This document shows positions 15,584 to 24,170 of a stretch of DNA of 64,000 nt, in pieces. The position numbers and the translations under genes are program-made. The stretch is from Ardenticatenaceae bacterium (GTDB lineage: Bacteria > Chloroflexota > Anaerolineae > Promineifilales > Promineifilaceae), in the NCBI GenBank assembly GCA_020634215.1, contig JACKCD010000006.1, positions 1-64,000 on the forward strand, in the 5' to 3' direction. The notes beneath the pieces were generated by a model. It made no database searches, had not been told where the DNA came from, and worked only from the letters and a program-made list of their open reading frames with translations. Position 1 is the stretch's first letter; the number at the start of each line of letters is the position of its first letter.

Positions 15584-16517
15584 ATTGGTTGCGGATGTAT
15601 GGCGGGCTAAAGGGTGGCAGGTGGCTATTCGGCCAACCCAATACGCTGGTCATGCGGTAGAGTTGGCGCAAACGGCCGTTGCTGCTGACCACCAGGTTGT
15701 CTTGGCGGCGGGTGGGGACGGCACTTTAGGGGATGTGGCGCACGGGTTGGCCGGGTCGGCCACGGCACTGGCTCCGTTGCCCATCGGAACGGCGAATTCT
15801 TTTGCGCGGGAGCTACAGTTGCCCCGTGCTACGCTATTTGACCGCAATCAGCTATTACAAACGGCCGTTTCTCTTCTCCACGGTCGTCTGCAACAAATTG
15901 ATCTCGGTTGGGTGAGCGACGCGGGAGGGGAAAACGGCCGTTATTGGCTGCTCTGGGTAGGCGTGGGTGCCGATGGCTATCTGGTGCAGCATATTGAACC
16001 CCGTCCCAAATGGTCAAAAAAGCTGGGCAAGGTGGGGTACGTGCTGCAAGCATTGGGGCGCGTCTGGCGGCTGCCGCGCCACGACATGCAGGTGACTATA
16101 GACGGCCGTTCCCAATCTGGTCAATTTCTGCTGGTGCTGCTCAGTAACTGTCGCCGATATGCCGGGGGGGAACTGGTAATGAACCCCCAAGCCCAGCTAG
16201 ACGACGGTCAGTTTGACATTTGGCTGCTGCGCGGCCACGGGCTGGCGGCAGCGTGGCGCTATTTGTCGCGCATTCGCCGGCAAGGGCAGGCGCAGGGAGA
16301 GGGGATAGAACGGATAAACGGCCGTTCCATCACCATCCACGCCACCCCCACCGCCGCCACCCAAACCGATGGTGAACCGGCCAGACAAACCCCGATTCAG
16401 TGCGAGATCAGACCCCGTGCCCTGTGGCTCCTTGTTCCGCAAACAACCCCCACAGACTTGTTTGTCCACCCTGCCAAATCTTTGGCCGATTACCTGTCCT
16501 ATTTTGATTCTTCATAG
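15495..16517 (+). CDS. Diacylglycerol/sphingosine kinase-like (DagK/YegS) protein
   Basis: The DAGK catalytic fold begins at ATLIYNPRAGQ, and the nucleotide-binding loop VVLAAGGDGTLGDVAHGL and PLPIGTANSFARE are family hallmarks. It phosphorylates a lipid alcohol such as diacylglycerol in homologues. The reading frame is open well upstream (to 15306), but residues before about 15495 do not look like this family. The TTG at 15495, preceded by GGAAAC, is the best candidate and would overlap the upstream kinase by 89 bp. The start is uncertain; the family is not. A C-terminal beta-rich domain (SQFDIW-like LDDGQFDIWLLRG) is present as in YegS. Confidence 0.82.
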   Translation: MKPTSQLPLQQATLIYNPRAGQIALASTIELVADVWRAKGWQVAIRPTQYAGHAVELAQTAVAADHQVVLAAGGDGTLGDVAHGLAGSATALAPLPIGTANSFARELQLPRATLFDRNQLLQTAVSLLHGRLQQIDLGWVSDAGGENGRYWLLWVGVGADGYLVQHIEPRPKWSKKLGKVGYVLQALGRVWRLPRHDMQVTIDGRSQSGQFLLVLLSNCRRYAGGELVMNPQAQLDDGQFDIWLLRGHGLAAAWRYLSRIRRQGQAQGEGIERINGRSITIHATPTAATQTDGEPARQTPIQCEIRPRALWLLVPQTTPTDLFVHPAKSLADYLSYFDSS

Positions 16518-16535
16518 TGCAGCTATGCTACATGG

Positions 16536-17384
16536 CTAACTCCGCTGAAACAAAAGCAGCGTCAGACTTGCCTCGCTGCTGTGGAGCGGCAGCGTTGCTA
16601 GTGCCGCCCGCTGCCCTTCGTCCAAATGGCGGGCGTTCGGCGACATCAGTACCAAATCAGCCAGGGTGTTGGCAGTTAATGTCAGCGCAAACGATACCGT
16701 TTCCCGGCGCACCAGCCGCAGCCACGGTGTAAACTGCGCCACCACTTTGGCTTCCTTGTCTGCTTCAATCGTGAGCAGCCCCAGTTGCTCGCGCACTGTA
16801 GCCAGATGATTATCTTGGGGAATAATCACCAGCAGCCAGCCGCCTGAAGCCAGCAGTTGGGCAAAGCTGGCGGGCTGGCGCGGGGCAAAAATGTTGAGCA
16901 GCAGGTGGGCACAAGCGGGTGCCAGGGGCAACGGCCGTTTAACATCCGCCACCGCAAACTGCACCCCCTGATACCGCCGTGCCGCCAGACGCACCGCCTC
17001 CTTCGCCACATCCACCCCCACAAAACAGCCTGCCGACGGCCATTGTTCCGCCAGTCCACCCACATAGTACCCCTCGCCGCAGCCCATCTCGACCACAACT
17101 GGCTCGTTGATCGTTTTTACGCATTGCTTTGCTATCGTTTGCAGCCGCATTCGCAGCGGTTCATACAGCCCAGTGTCTAAAAAGCGCCGCCGCGCCTGCA
17201 CCATGTCGGCGCTATCGCCCAAAAATTTCGGCCGTTTGTTGCCCCCTGGCAGCAGGTGCAAATACCCTTCGCGGGCAAAATCAAAGGTGTGGTTTTGTGG
17301 GCAGCGGGCACTGCCACCGCTGCGGTGCAGTGGCTGTTGGCAAATGGGGCATGTAAACGGCCGTAAACAACGTTCTCTCATCAT
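16536..17384 (-). CDS. rlmA: 23S rRNA (guanine-N1)-methyltransferase, RlmA family
   Basis: The 282-residue protein starts with a zinc-finger pattern CPICQQPL...ARCPQNHTFD. Next comes the RlmA-typical DFAREGYLHLLP, and then a Rossmann methyltransferase: EMGCGEGYYVGGLAEQ is motif I (SAM binding), VGVDVAKEAV motif II, and LNIFAPR corresponds to the proline-containing region of this family. RlmA enzymes methylate G745 or G748 of helix 35 in 23S rRNA. Which of the two positions cannot be told here. The start (MMRERC) abuts a heptamer hairpin and lacks a clear ribosome binding site. Confidence 0.88.
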   Translation of the reverse strand: MMRERCLRPFTCPICQQPLHRSGGSARCPQNHTFDFAREGYLHLLPGGNKRPKFLGDSADMVQARRRFLDTGLYEPLRMRLQTIAKQCVKTINEPVVVEMGCGEGYYVGGLAEQWPSAGCFVGVDVAKEAVRLAARRYQGVQFAVADVKRPLPLAPACAHLLLNIFAPRQPASFAQLLASGGWLLVIIPQDNHLATVREQLGLLTIEADKEAKVVAQFTPWLRLVRRETVSFALTLTANTLADLVLMSPNARHLDEGQRAALATLPLHSSEASLTLLLFQRS

Positions 17385-17386
17385 GG

Positions 17387-17465
17387 GTTACAAGTGGCAA
17401 GTAGCAGGTTGCAAGTTACAAGTCAGCAAACTATCCTGACTTGCCACTTGCCACTTGCTACTTGC
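17387..17465. repeat. Heptamer hairpin repeat, CAAGTNG family, copy 1
   Basis: TACAAGT, GGCAAGT, AGCAGGT, TGCAAGT, TACAAGT on one arm are complemented by ACTTGCC, ACTTGCC, ACTTGCT, ACTTGC on the other. It occupies the gap between divergent rlmA and the threonine aldolase gene. A sister copy is at 18568-18634. Confidence 0.82.
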
Positions 17466-17519
17466 TTCTTCTTTCACAGGATATTTTGCAATCTTGCCAA
17501 TATTACGTAAACTTCACGC

Positions 17520-18557
17520 ATGGACAAAATTGATTTTCGCTCCGATACTGTAAGCTGGCCGACTCCGCGTATGAAGGAGGCTATGGCAATTGCCCCAATT
17601 GGGGATGATGTGTATGGGGAAGATCCAACGGTCAATGAGTTGGAACGATTGGCGGCCGCCAAAGTGGGCAAAGAAGCGGCCGTTTTTGTGACCAGCGGCA
17701 CTCAGGGCAATCTGTTGGGGGTTCTTAGCCATGCCCAGCGGGGAGATGAGGTGATTTTAGGGCGAGATTCACATATTGCGCTGGCCGAAGCGGGCGGTGT
17801 ATCGGTGCTGGGGGGCGTGGCAATGCGCCAACTGGCAACGGATAAGTATGGCAAGATGGATTTGGCGGAAGTGGAAACGGCCGTTCGTGCTAACGACCCC
17901 CACTATCCCATCTCCCGCCTCATTGCCGTGGAAAACAGTTACGGCACCAAGTATGGCTACCCTATTTCGCCCGATTACTACGCCAACATTCGCACCATTG
18001 CTCAGCACCACAACATGTCTGTCCATATGGATGGTGCCAGGCTGTTTAATTCGGCCGTTGCCCAAAACATAGATGCCCGCGAAATCACCCAGCACGTAGA
18101 CAGCGTTACCTTTTGCCTTAGCAAAGGGTTATCTGCCCCCATTGGCTCTGTTTTGTGTGGTTCTGCTGAAGTGATTCAACGCGCCCGCCGTTTACGCAAG
18201 TTGGTCGGTGGCTCCATGCGTCAGGCTGGCGTAGTAGCCGCTGCTGGGGTTGTTGCCCTTCACGAAATGATTGAACGGCTGGCTGATGACCATGACAACG
18301 CACACGCCCTGGCTGAAGGATTAGCCACCATCCCCGGTATTGACATTGACGTTGACATGGTGCGCACCAACATCGTCTTTTTTGATTTGGCAGCCGATGC
18401 CAAAGTAAGCAGCGAAGAATTTGCTGCCCAACTGCGGGAAAAAGCCAACATTTGGGTAGGCGGCGGTTACGGCAAGCGATTCCGCGCCGTAACTCATTAC
18501 TGGATTACCCGAGCCGATGTTGACCTCTTTCTACATACCGTGCGCCAAATCTTGTAA
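17520..18557 (+). CDS. ltaE: Low-specificity L-threonine aldolase
   Basis: PLP-dependent cleavage of L-threonine and allo-threonine to glycine and acetaldehyde. The 345-residue length is normal. Signatures: DFRSDTVSWPTPRMKEAM at the N-terminus, GDDVYGEDPTVNELE, FVTSGTQGN, HMDGARLFNSAV, and the PLP lysine in FCLSKGLSAPIGSVL near residue 202. It is flanked on both sides by hairpins of the same repeat family (17387 and 18568), as if the gene were bracketed by them. It ends with the family-typical RAVTHYWITRADVDLF. Confidence 0.94.
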   Translation: MDKIDFRSDTVSWPTPRMKEAMAIAPIGDDVYGEDPTVNELERLAAAKVGKEAAVFVTSGTQGNLLGVLSHAQRGDEVILGRDSHIALAEAGGVSVLGGVAMRQLATDKYGKMDLAEVETAVRANDPHYPISRLIAVENSYGTKYGYPISPDYYANIRTIAQHHNMSVHMDGARLFNSAVAQNIDAREITQHVDSVTFCLSKGLSAPIGSVLCGSAEVIQRARRLRKLVGGSMRQAGVVAAAGVVALHEMIERLADDHDNAHALAEGLATIPGIDIDVDMVRTNIVFFDLAADAKVSSEEFAAQLREKANIWVGGGYGKRFRAVTHYWITRADVDLFLHTVRQIL

Positions 18558-18567
18558 GTTTTGTTAG

Positions 18568-18634
18568 GTTGCAAGTAGCAGGTAACAAGTTACAAGTCAT
18601 CAAGACCTGCAACTTGCCACCTGCAACTTGCTAC
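18568..18634. repeat. Heptamer hairpin repeat, CAAGTNG family, copy 2
   Basis: TGCAAGT, AGCAGGT, AACAAGT, TACAAGT and the complementary TGCAACT, TGCCACC, TGCAACT, TGCTAC arm lie between the threonine aldolase and the Ser/Thr kinase gene. Confidence 0.82.
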
Positions 18635-18650
18635 ACTCTTCGAGGCAGTT

Positions 18651-21600
18651 ATGACCAGTTTAGTTGGTCAAACCATCAACAACCGCTATCGGCTGGAAGC
18701 CTTGCTTGGTGACGGCGGGATGGGTACCGTCTACCGCGCTGCCGATCTTAACCTCAACCGCCAAATCGCCATCAAGCTGATGCACGCCCATTACGCCCGA
18801 CAGGCAGAGTTCCGGGCGCGACTGGTGCAGGAAGCGCAAACAACGGCTAAACTCGACCACCCCTCTATCGTCAAAATTTTTGACTTTGGCGATTCCGATT
18901 CTGGGCTGTTTATTGCGATGGAGTATGTAGATGGCGGCAGCTTGCGTGACCATCTGCGGCGGCTGCAGCGGATGCAGAAATATTTGCCGCTTACCCAAAG
19001 CCTGCAAATCGGCATCCAAATTGCCGAAGCATTGGATTACGCCCATCGCCAGGGAATCATTCACCGCGATGTTAAGCCGGGCAACATCATTTTGAAGCGG
19101 CTGAACCAGGTGGACGAGACCAACAACGCCCCCTTCCGCGCCCTGCTCACCGATTTTGGGCTAGTGAAGCTACAAGGGGCGGGCGGCATGACTGAAAGCG
19201 GTGCCACGCTGGGCACGCCCACCTATATGTCACCCGAACAATGCGAGGGCGGGGCACTCGATGGTCGCACCGATCTATACTCGTTGGGGATTGTGCTTTA
19301 TGAGCTATTTACCAACAAGCTGCCTTTTACCTTCAAATCGCTGTCCGAGGCACTGCAAGCCCACATTCGCGGTGCCATGCCTCCCTTTGTCAGCGAAGTG
19401 CGCCCCGATATTCCGCTGCTGATTGACAATTTGCTGGCAAAAACATTGGCCAAGGACCCCGCTGACCGTTTTGCAACGGGGGCAGAGTTAGCGGCCGCGC
19501 TGCGTAGTGCCCAGCTTTCGCTGGAAAGCACCTCCACGCAGATTGTGACGCCAGAAGAGGTCAGCATTTTAGAGCGCGTGCCGGAACCACCCCCCGGTTT
19601 TGCGCTGCATATTAGCACGCCGGGGCACGATGCCAGCGTTGTGCCGCTAACCCGTTCGGTGATTTCGCTGGGGCGGCGGGTGGAAAATGATGTGGTGCTG
19701 CCGGCCGAAGGGGTTTCACGCCAACACGCCCGGCTACAAGCCACATCCTTAGGGTGGGAAATTGTTGACCTGAACAGCATCAACGGCACCTTTGTAGATG
19801 ACCGTCGCCTGCTGCCCGATCACCCTACCCCCATTTTGCCCGGTTCCGTGATCCGTGTTGGGCCGTATGAACTGCTGCTGCAAGGGCCAGAAATGCCCAT
19901 CACGGCCGAATCTGAACCCCATGCCCATACGGTGCTGCGCCGCCCGGTAACGCCAGGCGTTGCCCATACCCAGGTGCCGTCGCAGCCATCTGCACCCGTA
20001 GAACCCGTCGTGGATCCATTGGCACTGTTCTTGACGCGGGAGCAGATTGCGGTTGACCCTGGGCAGCGGGTGGATATGACGGTGGAGGTACTAAATCGGG
20101 GCAATACCGACGACCGGGTGGGGCTGCGGGTGCAGGGTATCCCTGGCTCGTGGGTCACAATGCCCGATGGTTTTGTATCGGTTCCAGCGGGGCAAACGGT
20201 GTCGCTGACGCTCTCTTTCCGACCGCCGCGCCATCCGACTACCCCCACTGGGCGGCAGCGTTTTCGCATTGAACTGGTGTCACAACGTCACCCGGATTTG
20301 CGGGTGGCGGAGAATGCGTTTTTGCTGCTGGGGACGTATGTGGCCTTTGAAGCAAGCCTGGATGCGGAACAGTTGCGCGTGCCGGGAACGGCCGTTGTGC
20401 GCGTACAAAACACCGGCAACGCCCCGGCCAATTTCAGCGTTGTGGCGCGTGACCGCCAGGGTGCGCTGCAATTCCGGGGAGAAACCGGGCGCATTGGCAT
20501 CAATCCGGGGCAAATTGCCCACGTAGAGCTGGCCGTGGAGCCGCGTAGCCAAAGTGTGTTTGGCGGCGGTGGCGTGTATCCTTTTGAAGTCGAGGTGGTG
20601 TCACGGGCCGGCGGGCGGCAGACGCTTACGGGAGAGGCTCAAGCGGGTTCGATGATTCCGACCTGGGCAATGTATGGGCTGATTTTTTTGCTGACGCTTG
20701 CTTGTGCTTTTGCGATGATTGCTTTGGCGCAAGGTTCCCTGCGGCAATTGTGGGAGCCGTCGTCCCCCACGGCGGTGGCTGGGTTTGAGGTGCAGGCCAC
20801 GCAAACGGCCGTTGCTGCCCAAACGCTGGTGGCCGCCACCAGCATTGCCGAAACGGCCGTTGTCATTGGCGATGCTGACGACGATGGCTTGACCGATAGC
20901 CAGGAAGCCCAAATTGGCACCGACCCCAACAACCCCGATTCTGACGGCGATGGGCTAAAAGATGGCGATGAGGCGTTTATCTACGGCAGTGACCCCAATA
21001 AGCGCGACACCGATGGCGACATTTTGCCCGATGGCGATGAGGTTAACCAGTACAAAACTAACCCGGCCAAGGCCGATACCGATGGCGACGGTGTGCCAGA
21101 TGGCACTGAATTGACACAGGGTACCGACCCGCTGGTGGCCGACCAAACGCCAACCGCTACGCCAACGTCTGGCACGCCCACCGAAACGGCTACGGCTACT
21201 GCCACGCTGCCTCCCAGCGTGACGCCGACAATTACCAATACGCCAACGGTTACGCCGACCCCAACGGCCACGGGAACAGCCACGCCGACATCCACGGCCA
21301 CGGCTACGGGGACGGCGACAATGACCCCGACGGCCACGGTGCCGCCGCCAACTGCCACAAATACGGCCGTTCCGAATTCCAACGCGGCCTGCATTGGTCA
21401 AGGCCAGGTGGCACCTGTTATAGATGGCTCGTTTAGTGTGGCCGAATGGCCGGGGCAGGCACTGATCCAGTTCCAGACGGAAAACAACCCAGCGCGGTTG
21501 GTGCAAATTTACTACCGACGTGATGCCAGCAAGATGTATTGGGCTTTCCTGATCAACGACGACACCGCCGACCCAGAAGATTCGCTGCGGATATACTTTG

Positions 21601-21965
21601 ACACCACCAATAACGGCGGCGATCCCGATTCTGCCGACCGCTTCTTCCAAATTGGGCGGGATGGCTCGGTGCAGGTTCGCAACGGCATCAGCAGTAACTC
21701 CGACGGGCAAAATTGGACACCAGTTAATCCCAGCGGTAACTGGACAGCCACGTTTGGCAACAGCGGCAACCAGTGGGTGGTGGAATTGGAAGTAGATGTG
21801 GTAGCCGAAATGGGCGGCATCAACAACCCGTTTGGCCTCATGCTGCAAGTGCTGTACGCAGGTACCAACGGCGGCAACGCGGACTTTGTGAGTTGGCCTA
21901 ACAACGATGCTAATTCCAACAACGCTAATACCTGGCAAGACGTGGCCGATGCGATTTGTCCGTAG
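18651..21965 (+). CDS. Receptor-like Ser/Thr protein kinase with FHA, TSP3 repeats and CBM9-like ectodomain
   Basis: The ATG follows GAGG at good spacing. The 1104 residues run: Hanks-type kinase (about 12-275; glycine loop LGDGGMGTVYRA, AIKLM lysine, HRDVKPGNI catalytic loop, DFGLVK); FHA domain (about 340-400; LGRRVENDV, GVSRQHARL, DLNSINGTFV); an Ig-like/NEW3-type region to about 655; one transmembrane helix (MYGLIFLLTLACAFAMIALA); calcium-binding thrombospondin type-3-like repeats (DADDDGLTDSQE, DSDGDGLKDGDE, DTDGDGVPDGTE); a Thr/Pro linker; and a CBM9/DOMON-like domain (about 930-1104). It may couple an extracellular ligand to cytoplasmic phosphorylation. The Ig-like region lies before the helix, so topology is unclear. 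Confidence 0.88.
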   Translation: MTSLVGQTINNRYRLEALLGDGGMGTVYRAADLNLNRQIAIKLMHAHYARQAEFRARLVQEAQTTAKLDHPSIVKIFDFGDSDSGLFIAMEYVDGGSLRDHLRRLQRMQKYLPLTQSLQIGIQIAEALDYAHRQGIIHRDVKPGNIILKRLNQVDETNNAPFRALLTDFGLVKLQGAGGMTESGATLGTPTYMSPEQCEGGALDGRTDLYSLGIVLYELFTNKLPFTFKSLSEALQAHIRGAMPPFVSEVRPDIPLLIDNLLAKTLAKDPADRFATGAELAAALRSAQLSLESTSTQIVTPEEVSILERVPEPPPGFALHISTPGHDASVVPLTRSVISLGRRVENDVVLPAEGVSRQHARLQATSLGWEIVDLNSINGTFVDDRRLLPDHPTPILPGSVIRVGPYELLLQGPEMPITAESEPHAHTVLRRPVTPGVAHTQVPSQPSAPVEPVVDPLALFLTREQIAVDPGQRVDMTVEVLNRGNTDDRVGLRVQGIPGSWVTMPDGFVSVPAGQTVSLTLSFRPPRHPTTPTGRQRFRIELVSQRHPDLRVAENAFLLLGTYVAFEASLDAEQLRVPGTAVVRVQNTGNAPANFSVVARDRQGALQFRGETGRIGINPGQIAHVELAVEPRSQSVFGGGGVYPFEVEVVSRAGGRQTLTGEAQAGSMIPTWAMYGLIFLLTLACAFAMIALAQGSLRQLWEPSSPTAVAGFEVQATQTAVAAQTLVAATSIAETAVVIGDADDDGLTDSQEAQIGTDPNNPDSDGDGLKDGDEAFIYGSDPNKRDTDGDILPDGDEVNQYKTNPAKADTDGDGVPDGTELTQGTDPLVADQTPTATPTSGTPTETATATATLPPSVTPTITNTPTVTPTPTATGTATPTSTATATGTATMTPTATVPPPTATNTAVPNSNAACIGQGQVAPVIDGSFSVAEWPGQALIQFQTENNPARLVQIYYRRDASKMYWAFLINDDTADPEDSLRIYFDTTNNGGDPDSADRFFQIGRDGSVQVRNGISSNSDGQNWTPVNPSGNWTATFGNSGNQWVVELEVDVVAEMGGINNPFGLMLQVLYAGTNGGNADFVSWPNNDANSNNANTWQDVADAICP

Positions 21966-21992
21966 GCCAATCTGACACAAAAGGATGAAACA

Positions 21993-22032
21993 AAACCTCC
22001 CGCTGGTGCCAACCAGTGGGAGGTTTCTTTTT
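21993..22032 (+). terminator. Intrinsic terminator
   Basis: AAACCTCCCGCTGGT and ACCAGTGGGAGGTTT pair around a small loop, followed by CTTTTT. It ends the kinase transcript and lies only 14 bp before the MFS start codon. Confidence 0.85.
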
Positions 22033-22045
22033 GGGATATAGACAC

Positions 22046-23284
22046 ATGATGAAACAAAAATTGGCGAGCGAGCTGACACCTCAGGCACGGCAGCGCGGTT
22101 TGACGGTAGCGTTGATTACCTGGTTTTTGATGCACGCTGGCTTTTTTCTCATTATTCCACTGCTGTCAGTGCATTATGTAGATGACTTGGGGTGGGCAGC
22201 GGCATTTATTGGCGTTGTGCTGGCGGTGCGCCAATTTGCCCAGCAAGGGCTTTCGGTGTTTGGCGGGGCGTTGGCAGATCGCTTTGGTGCTAAAGGATTG
22301 ATCGTATTGGGAACGCTGGTGCGTACCTTTAGCTTTGTGCTGATGGGGTTTGCTACCACACCAACCATGCTCTTGGCCGGGGGCGCACTGGCGGCATTAG
22401 GTGGGGCGATGTTTGGCGCACCGCTTAAGGCCGCAGTGGCAGCTTTGGCTCCGGCCGAACAGCTCAGTGAACTGTATGCGCGGATTGGTGTGCTGCAAAA
22501 TTTGGCGCGAACGGTGGGGCCTATTGTGGGGTCGTTTTTGATCCAGTATGACTTTGCTTATGTTGGTGCCGCCTCGGCCAGCTTTTTCCTGCTGGCGTTT
22601 GTGCTGTCGCTGCTGCTGTTACCAGCCGTTCAGGTATCCAACGAAAAGCAGCCAATGACGCAGGGGTTAAACTTGGCCTTTCATGATCGGCCGTTTTTGC
22701 TCTATACCGCTTTGATGATGGGTTTTTGGTTTATGTGGACACAGCTTTCCATTGCCATGCCGCTGGAAGTGAAGACACTGACGGGTAGTGACAGCAGCGT
22801 GGGAATGCTGTTTACAGTCAATGCGGTCATTGCCATTGTGCTACAGGTGCCGCTGCTGCGGCTGGCGCAGCGTTTCTTGCGGCCGATGCCGATGATTATT
22901 GTGGGGATTGTGTCTATGGCGTTTTCATTGGGGATGGTGGCACTGGTGGAAACGGTATGGCATTTATATGTCTCGGTCTTTTTCTTTGCTGCCGGGATTG
23001 TGCTGGTGATGCCCAATGCGGAAACGATTGCCGCCAGTTTGGCTGACCCAACGGCGCGAGGGGCGTATTTTGGCGTCAATTCGCTGGCACTGGCGATTGG
23101 GGGAGGCATTGGGCACATTGCGGGTGGTGTATTGGTGGATTATGCGATGGCAAACGGAATGCACATGCTGCCGTGGGTGACGTTTGGGATGGTGGGATTG
23201 TTAACGGCCGTTGCCATGCTCCAATTCTACCGCCGCAACCGCACCCGTATGACGCCAGGGTTGGTTTTGGCAGCGGCAGATTGA
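22046..23284 (+). CDS. MFS transporter
   Basis: About 12 hydrophobic segments are visible in 412 residues, with the MFS loop 2-3 signature FGGALADRFGAKGLIVLG. This layout is seen in drug/proton antiporters of the MdtH-like group, but substrate cannot be told. The ATG at 22046 (MMKQKL) is chosen because an earlier GTG at 22016 lies inside the terminator hairpin. The gene is an isolated unit, followed by a heptamer hairpin and a convergent methyltransferase gene. Confidence 0.88.
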   Translation: MMKQKLASELTPQARQRGLTVALITWFLMHAGFFLIIPLLSVHYVDDLGWAAAFIGVVLAVRQFAQQGLSVFGGALADRFGAKGLIVLGTLVRTFSFVLMGFATTPTMLLAGGALAALGGAMFGAPLKAAVAALAPAEQLSELYARIGVLQNLARTVGPIVGSFLIQYDFAYVGAASASFFLLAFVLSLLLLPAVQVSNEKQPMTQGLNLAFHDRPFLLYTALMMGFWFMWTQLSIAMPLEVKTLTGSDSSVGMLFTVNAVIAIVLQVPLLRLAQRFLRPMPMIIVGIVSMAFSLGMVALVETVWHLYVSVFFFAAGIVLVMPNAETIAASLADPTARGAYFGVNSLALAIGGGIGHIAGGVLVDYAMANGMHMLPWVTFGMVGLLTAVAMLQFYRRNRTRMTPGLVLAAAD

Positions 23285-23285
23285 T

Positions 23286-23356
23286 CGGCAATCGGTAATC
23301 GGTAATCAGTAATCGGTACGGAACACTGATTACCGATTACTGATAACTGATTACTG
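23286..23356. repeat. Heptamer hairpin repeat, GTAATC family, copy 3
   Basis: CGGCAAT, CGGTAAT, CGGTAAT, CAGTAAT, CGGTACG pair with CACTGAT, TACCGAT, TACTGAT, AACTGAT, TACTGAA. It lies between convergent genes and provides the final Gln and stop codon of the FkbM gene. Confidence 0.82.
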
Positions 23357-24091
23357 AATCCTCCGGGCATAAATGTCACCAGAACCCCTTTGCACAGCTT
23401 GCAACCGCTGCTTGAGGTCGGCAGGTGGGAGCCAAACGGCCGTTTGCCAGCGGTGCTGCTCCCCTTCTGACCAGTTAAATTCGTAGTTACCAAGCTCGGT
23501 TAGCCGGTCAACGCAAGCCAGTGCCAGCGGCATCGTGGCGGCAACATACTCAAACGACAGTGCAGGCAAAGGCTGCGACAGCCCGCGCAGTACTTCCAGC
23601 TCATACCCCTCCACGTCAATTTTGCAAAAAGCGGGCAGGCCAAACTCGGCAATCAGTGCATCAAGCGTGGTGACAGGAACAGTGATTTGCTGGTTCCATT
23701 GCACATGAGCAAAGGTGGGGTCTTGAGAAACGGCCGTTATCCACCGTTCTGACAGCGAAGTCACAGTCGGGGTTCGCTCGCTCACATACAGCGTTGCTTC
23801 CCCTGGCTCGGCACCAATCGCTTGCTCAATAAGGGTGATATTGGAAAAACGGCCGTAGCTATACAGCAGCAGCCGCATCAACTGCGGCTGCGGTTCCACC
23901 CCCACAATCCGCCCCCCCAGCCTGTGCCACAGCCGCATCCGGTTGCCTACATGCGCCCCAATGTCAAAACAAAGATCGCCCGGCTGAATAAACTGCCCAT
24001 AAAAACGCAGTAACCGCCGCGTCCGCCACGGCGTGCCGTAGTACATCAGCAGCGAACGGGCAATGCCGAGGGTGTTGGCAAAACGGTTCAT
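23351..24091 (-). CDS. FkbM family methyltransferase
   Basis: The 246-residue SAM-dependent methyltransferase has motif I as LCFDIGAHVGNRMRLWHRLG, motif II as IVGVEPQPQLMRLL, and the FkbM-type TTLDALIAEFGLPAFCKIDV with EGYELEVLRGL. FkbM proteins O-methylate sugars or other small molecules; the acceptor is unknown. The protein ends in RRIQ-stop, where the last codons fall in a heptamer repeat. Confidence 0.9.
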   Translation of the reverse strand: MNRFANTLGIARSLLMYYGTPWRTRRLLRFYGQFIQPGDLCFDIGAHVGNRMRLWHRLGGRIVGVEPQPQLMRLLLYSYGRFSNITLIEQAIGAEPGEATLYVSERTPTVTSLSERWITAVSQDPTFAHVQWNQQITVPVTTLDALIAEFGLPAFCKIDVEGYELEVLRGLSQPLPALSFEYVAATMPLALACVDRLTELGNYEFNWSEGEQHRWQTAVWLPPADLKQRLQAVQRGSGDIYARRIQ

Positions 24092-24102
24092 GGTTTGGTT
24101 CG

Positions 24103-24170
24103 TAGAGAGTGGGGCGTAGGGAGTGGAGAGCGAACAGCCTACACCCTACGCCCCACTCCCCACTTCCTAC
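24103..24170. repeat. Inverted repeat, GGGGCGTAGGGAGT family, copy 1
   Basis: GAGTGGGGCGTAGGGAGTGG is followed by CACCCTACGCCCCACTCCCC. It fills the gap between FkbM and permease genes on the minus strand and overlaps the permease stop (AYE-stop, GAGTAG). A related copy is at 36536-36604. Confidence 0.78.
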
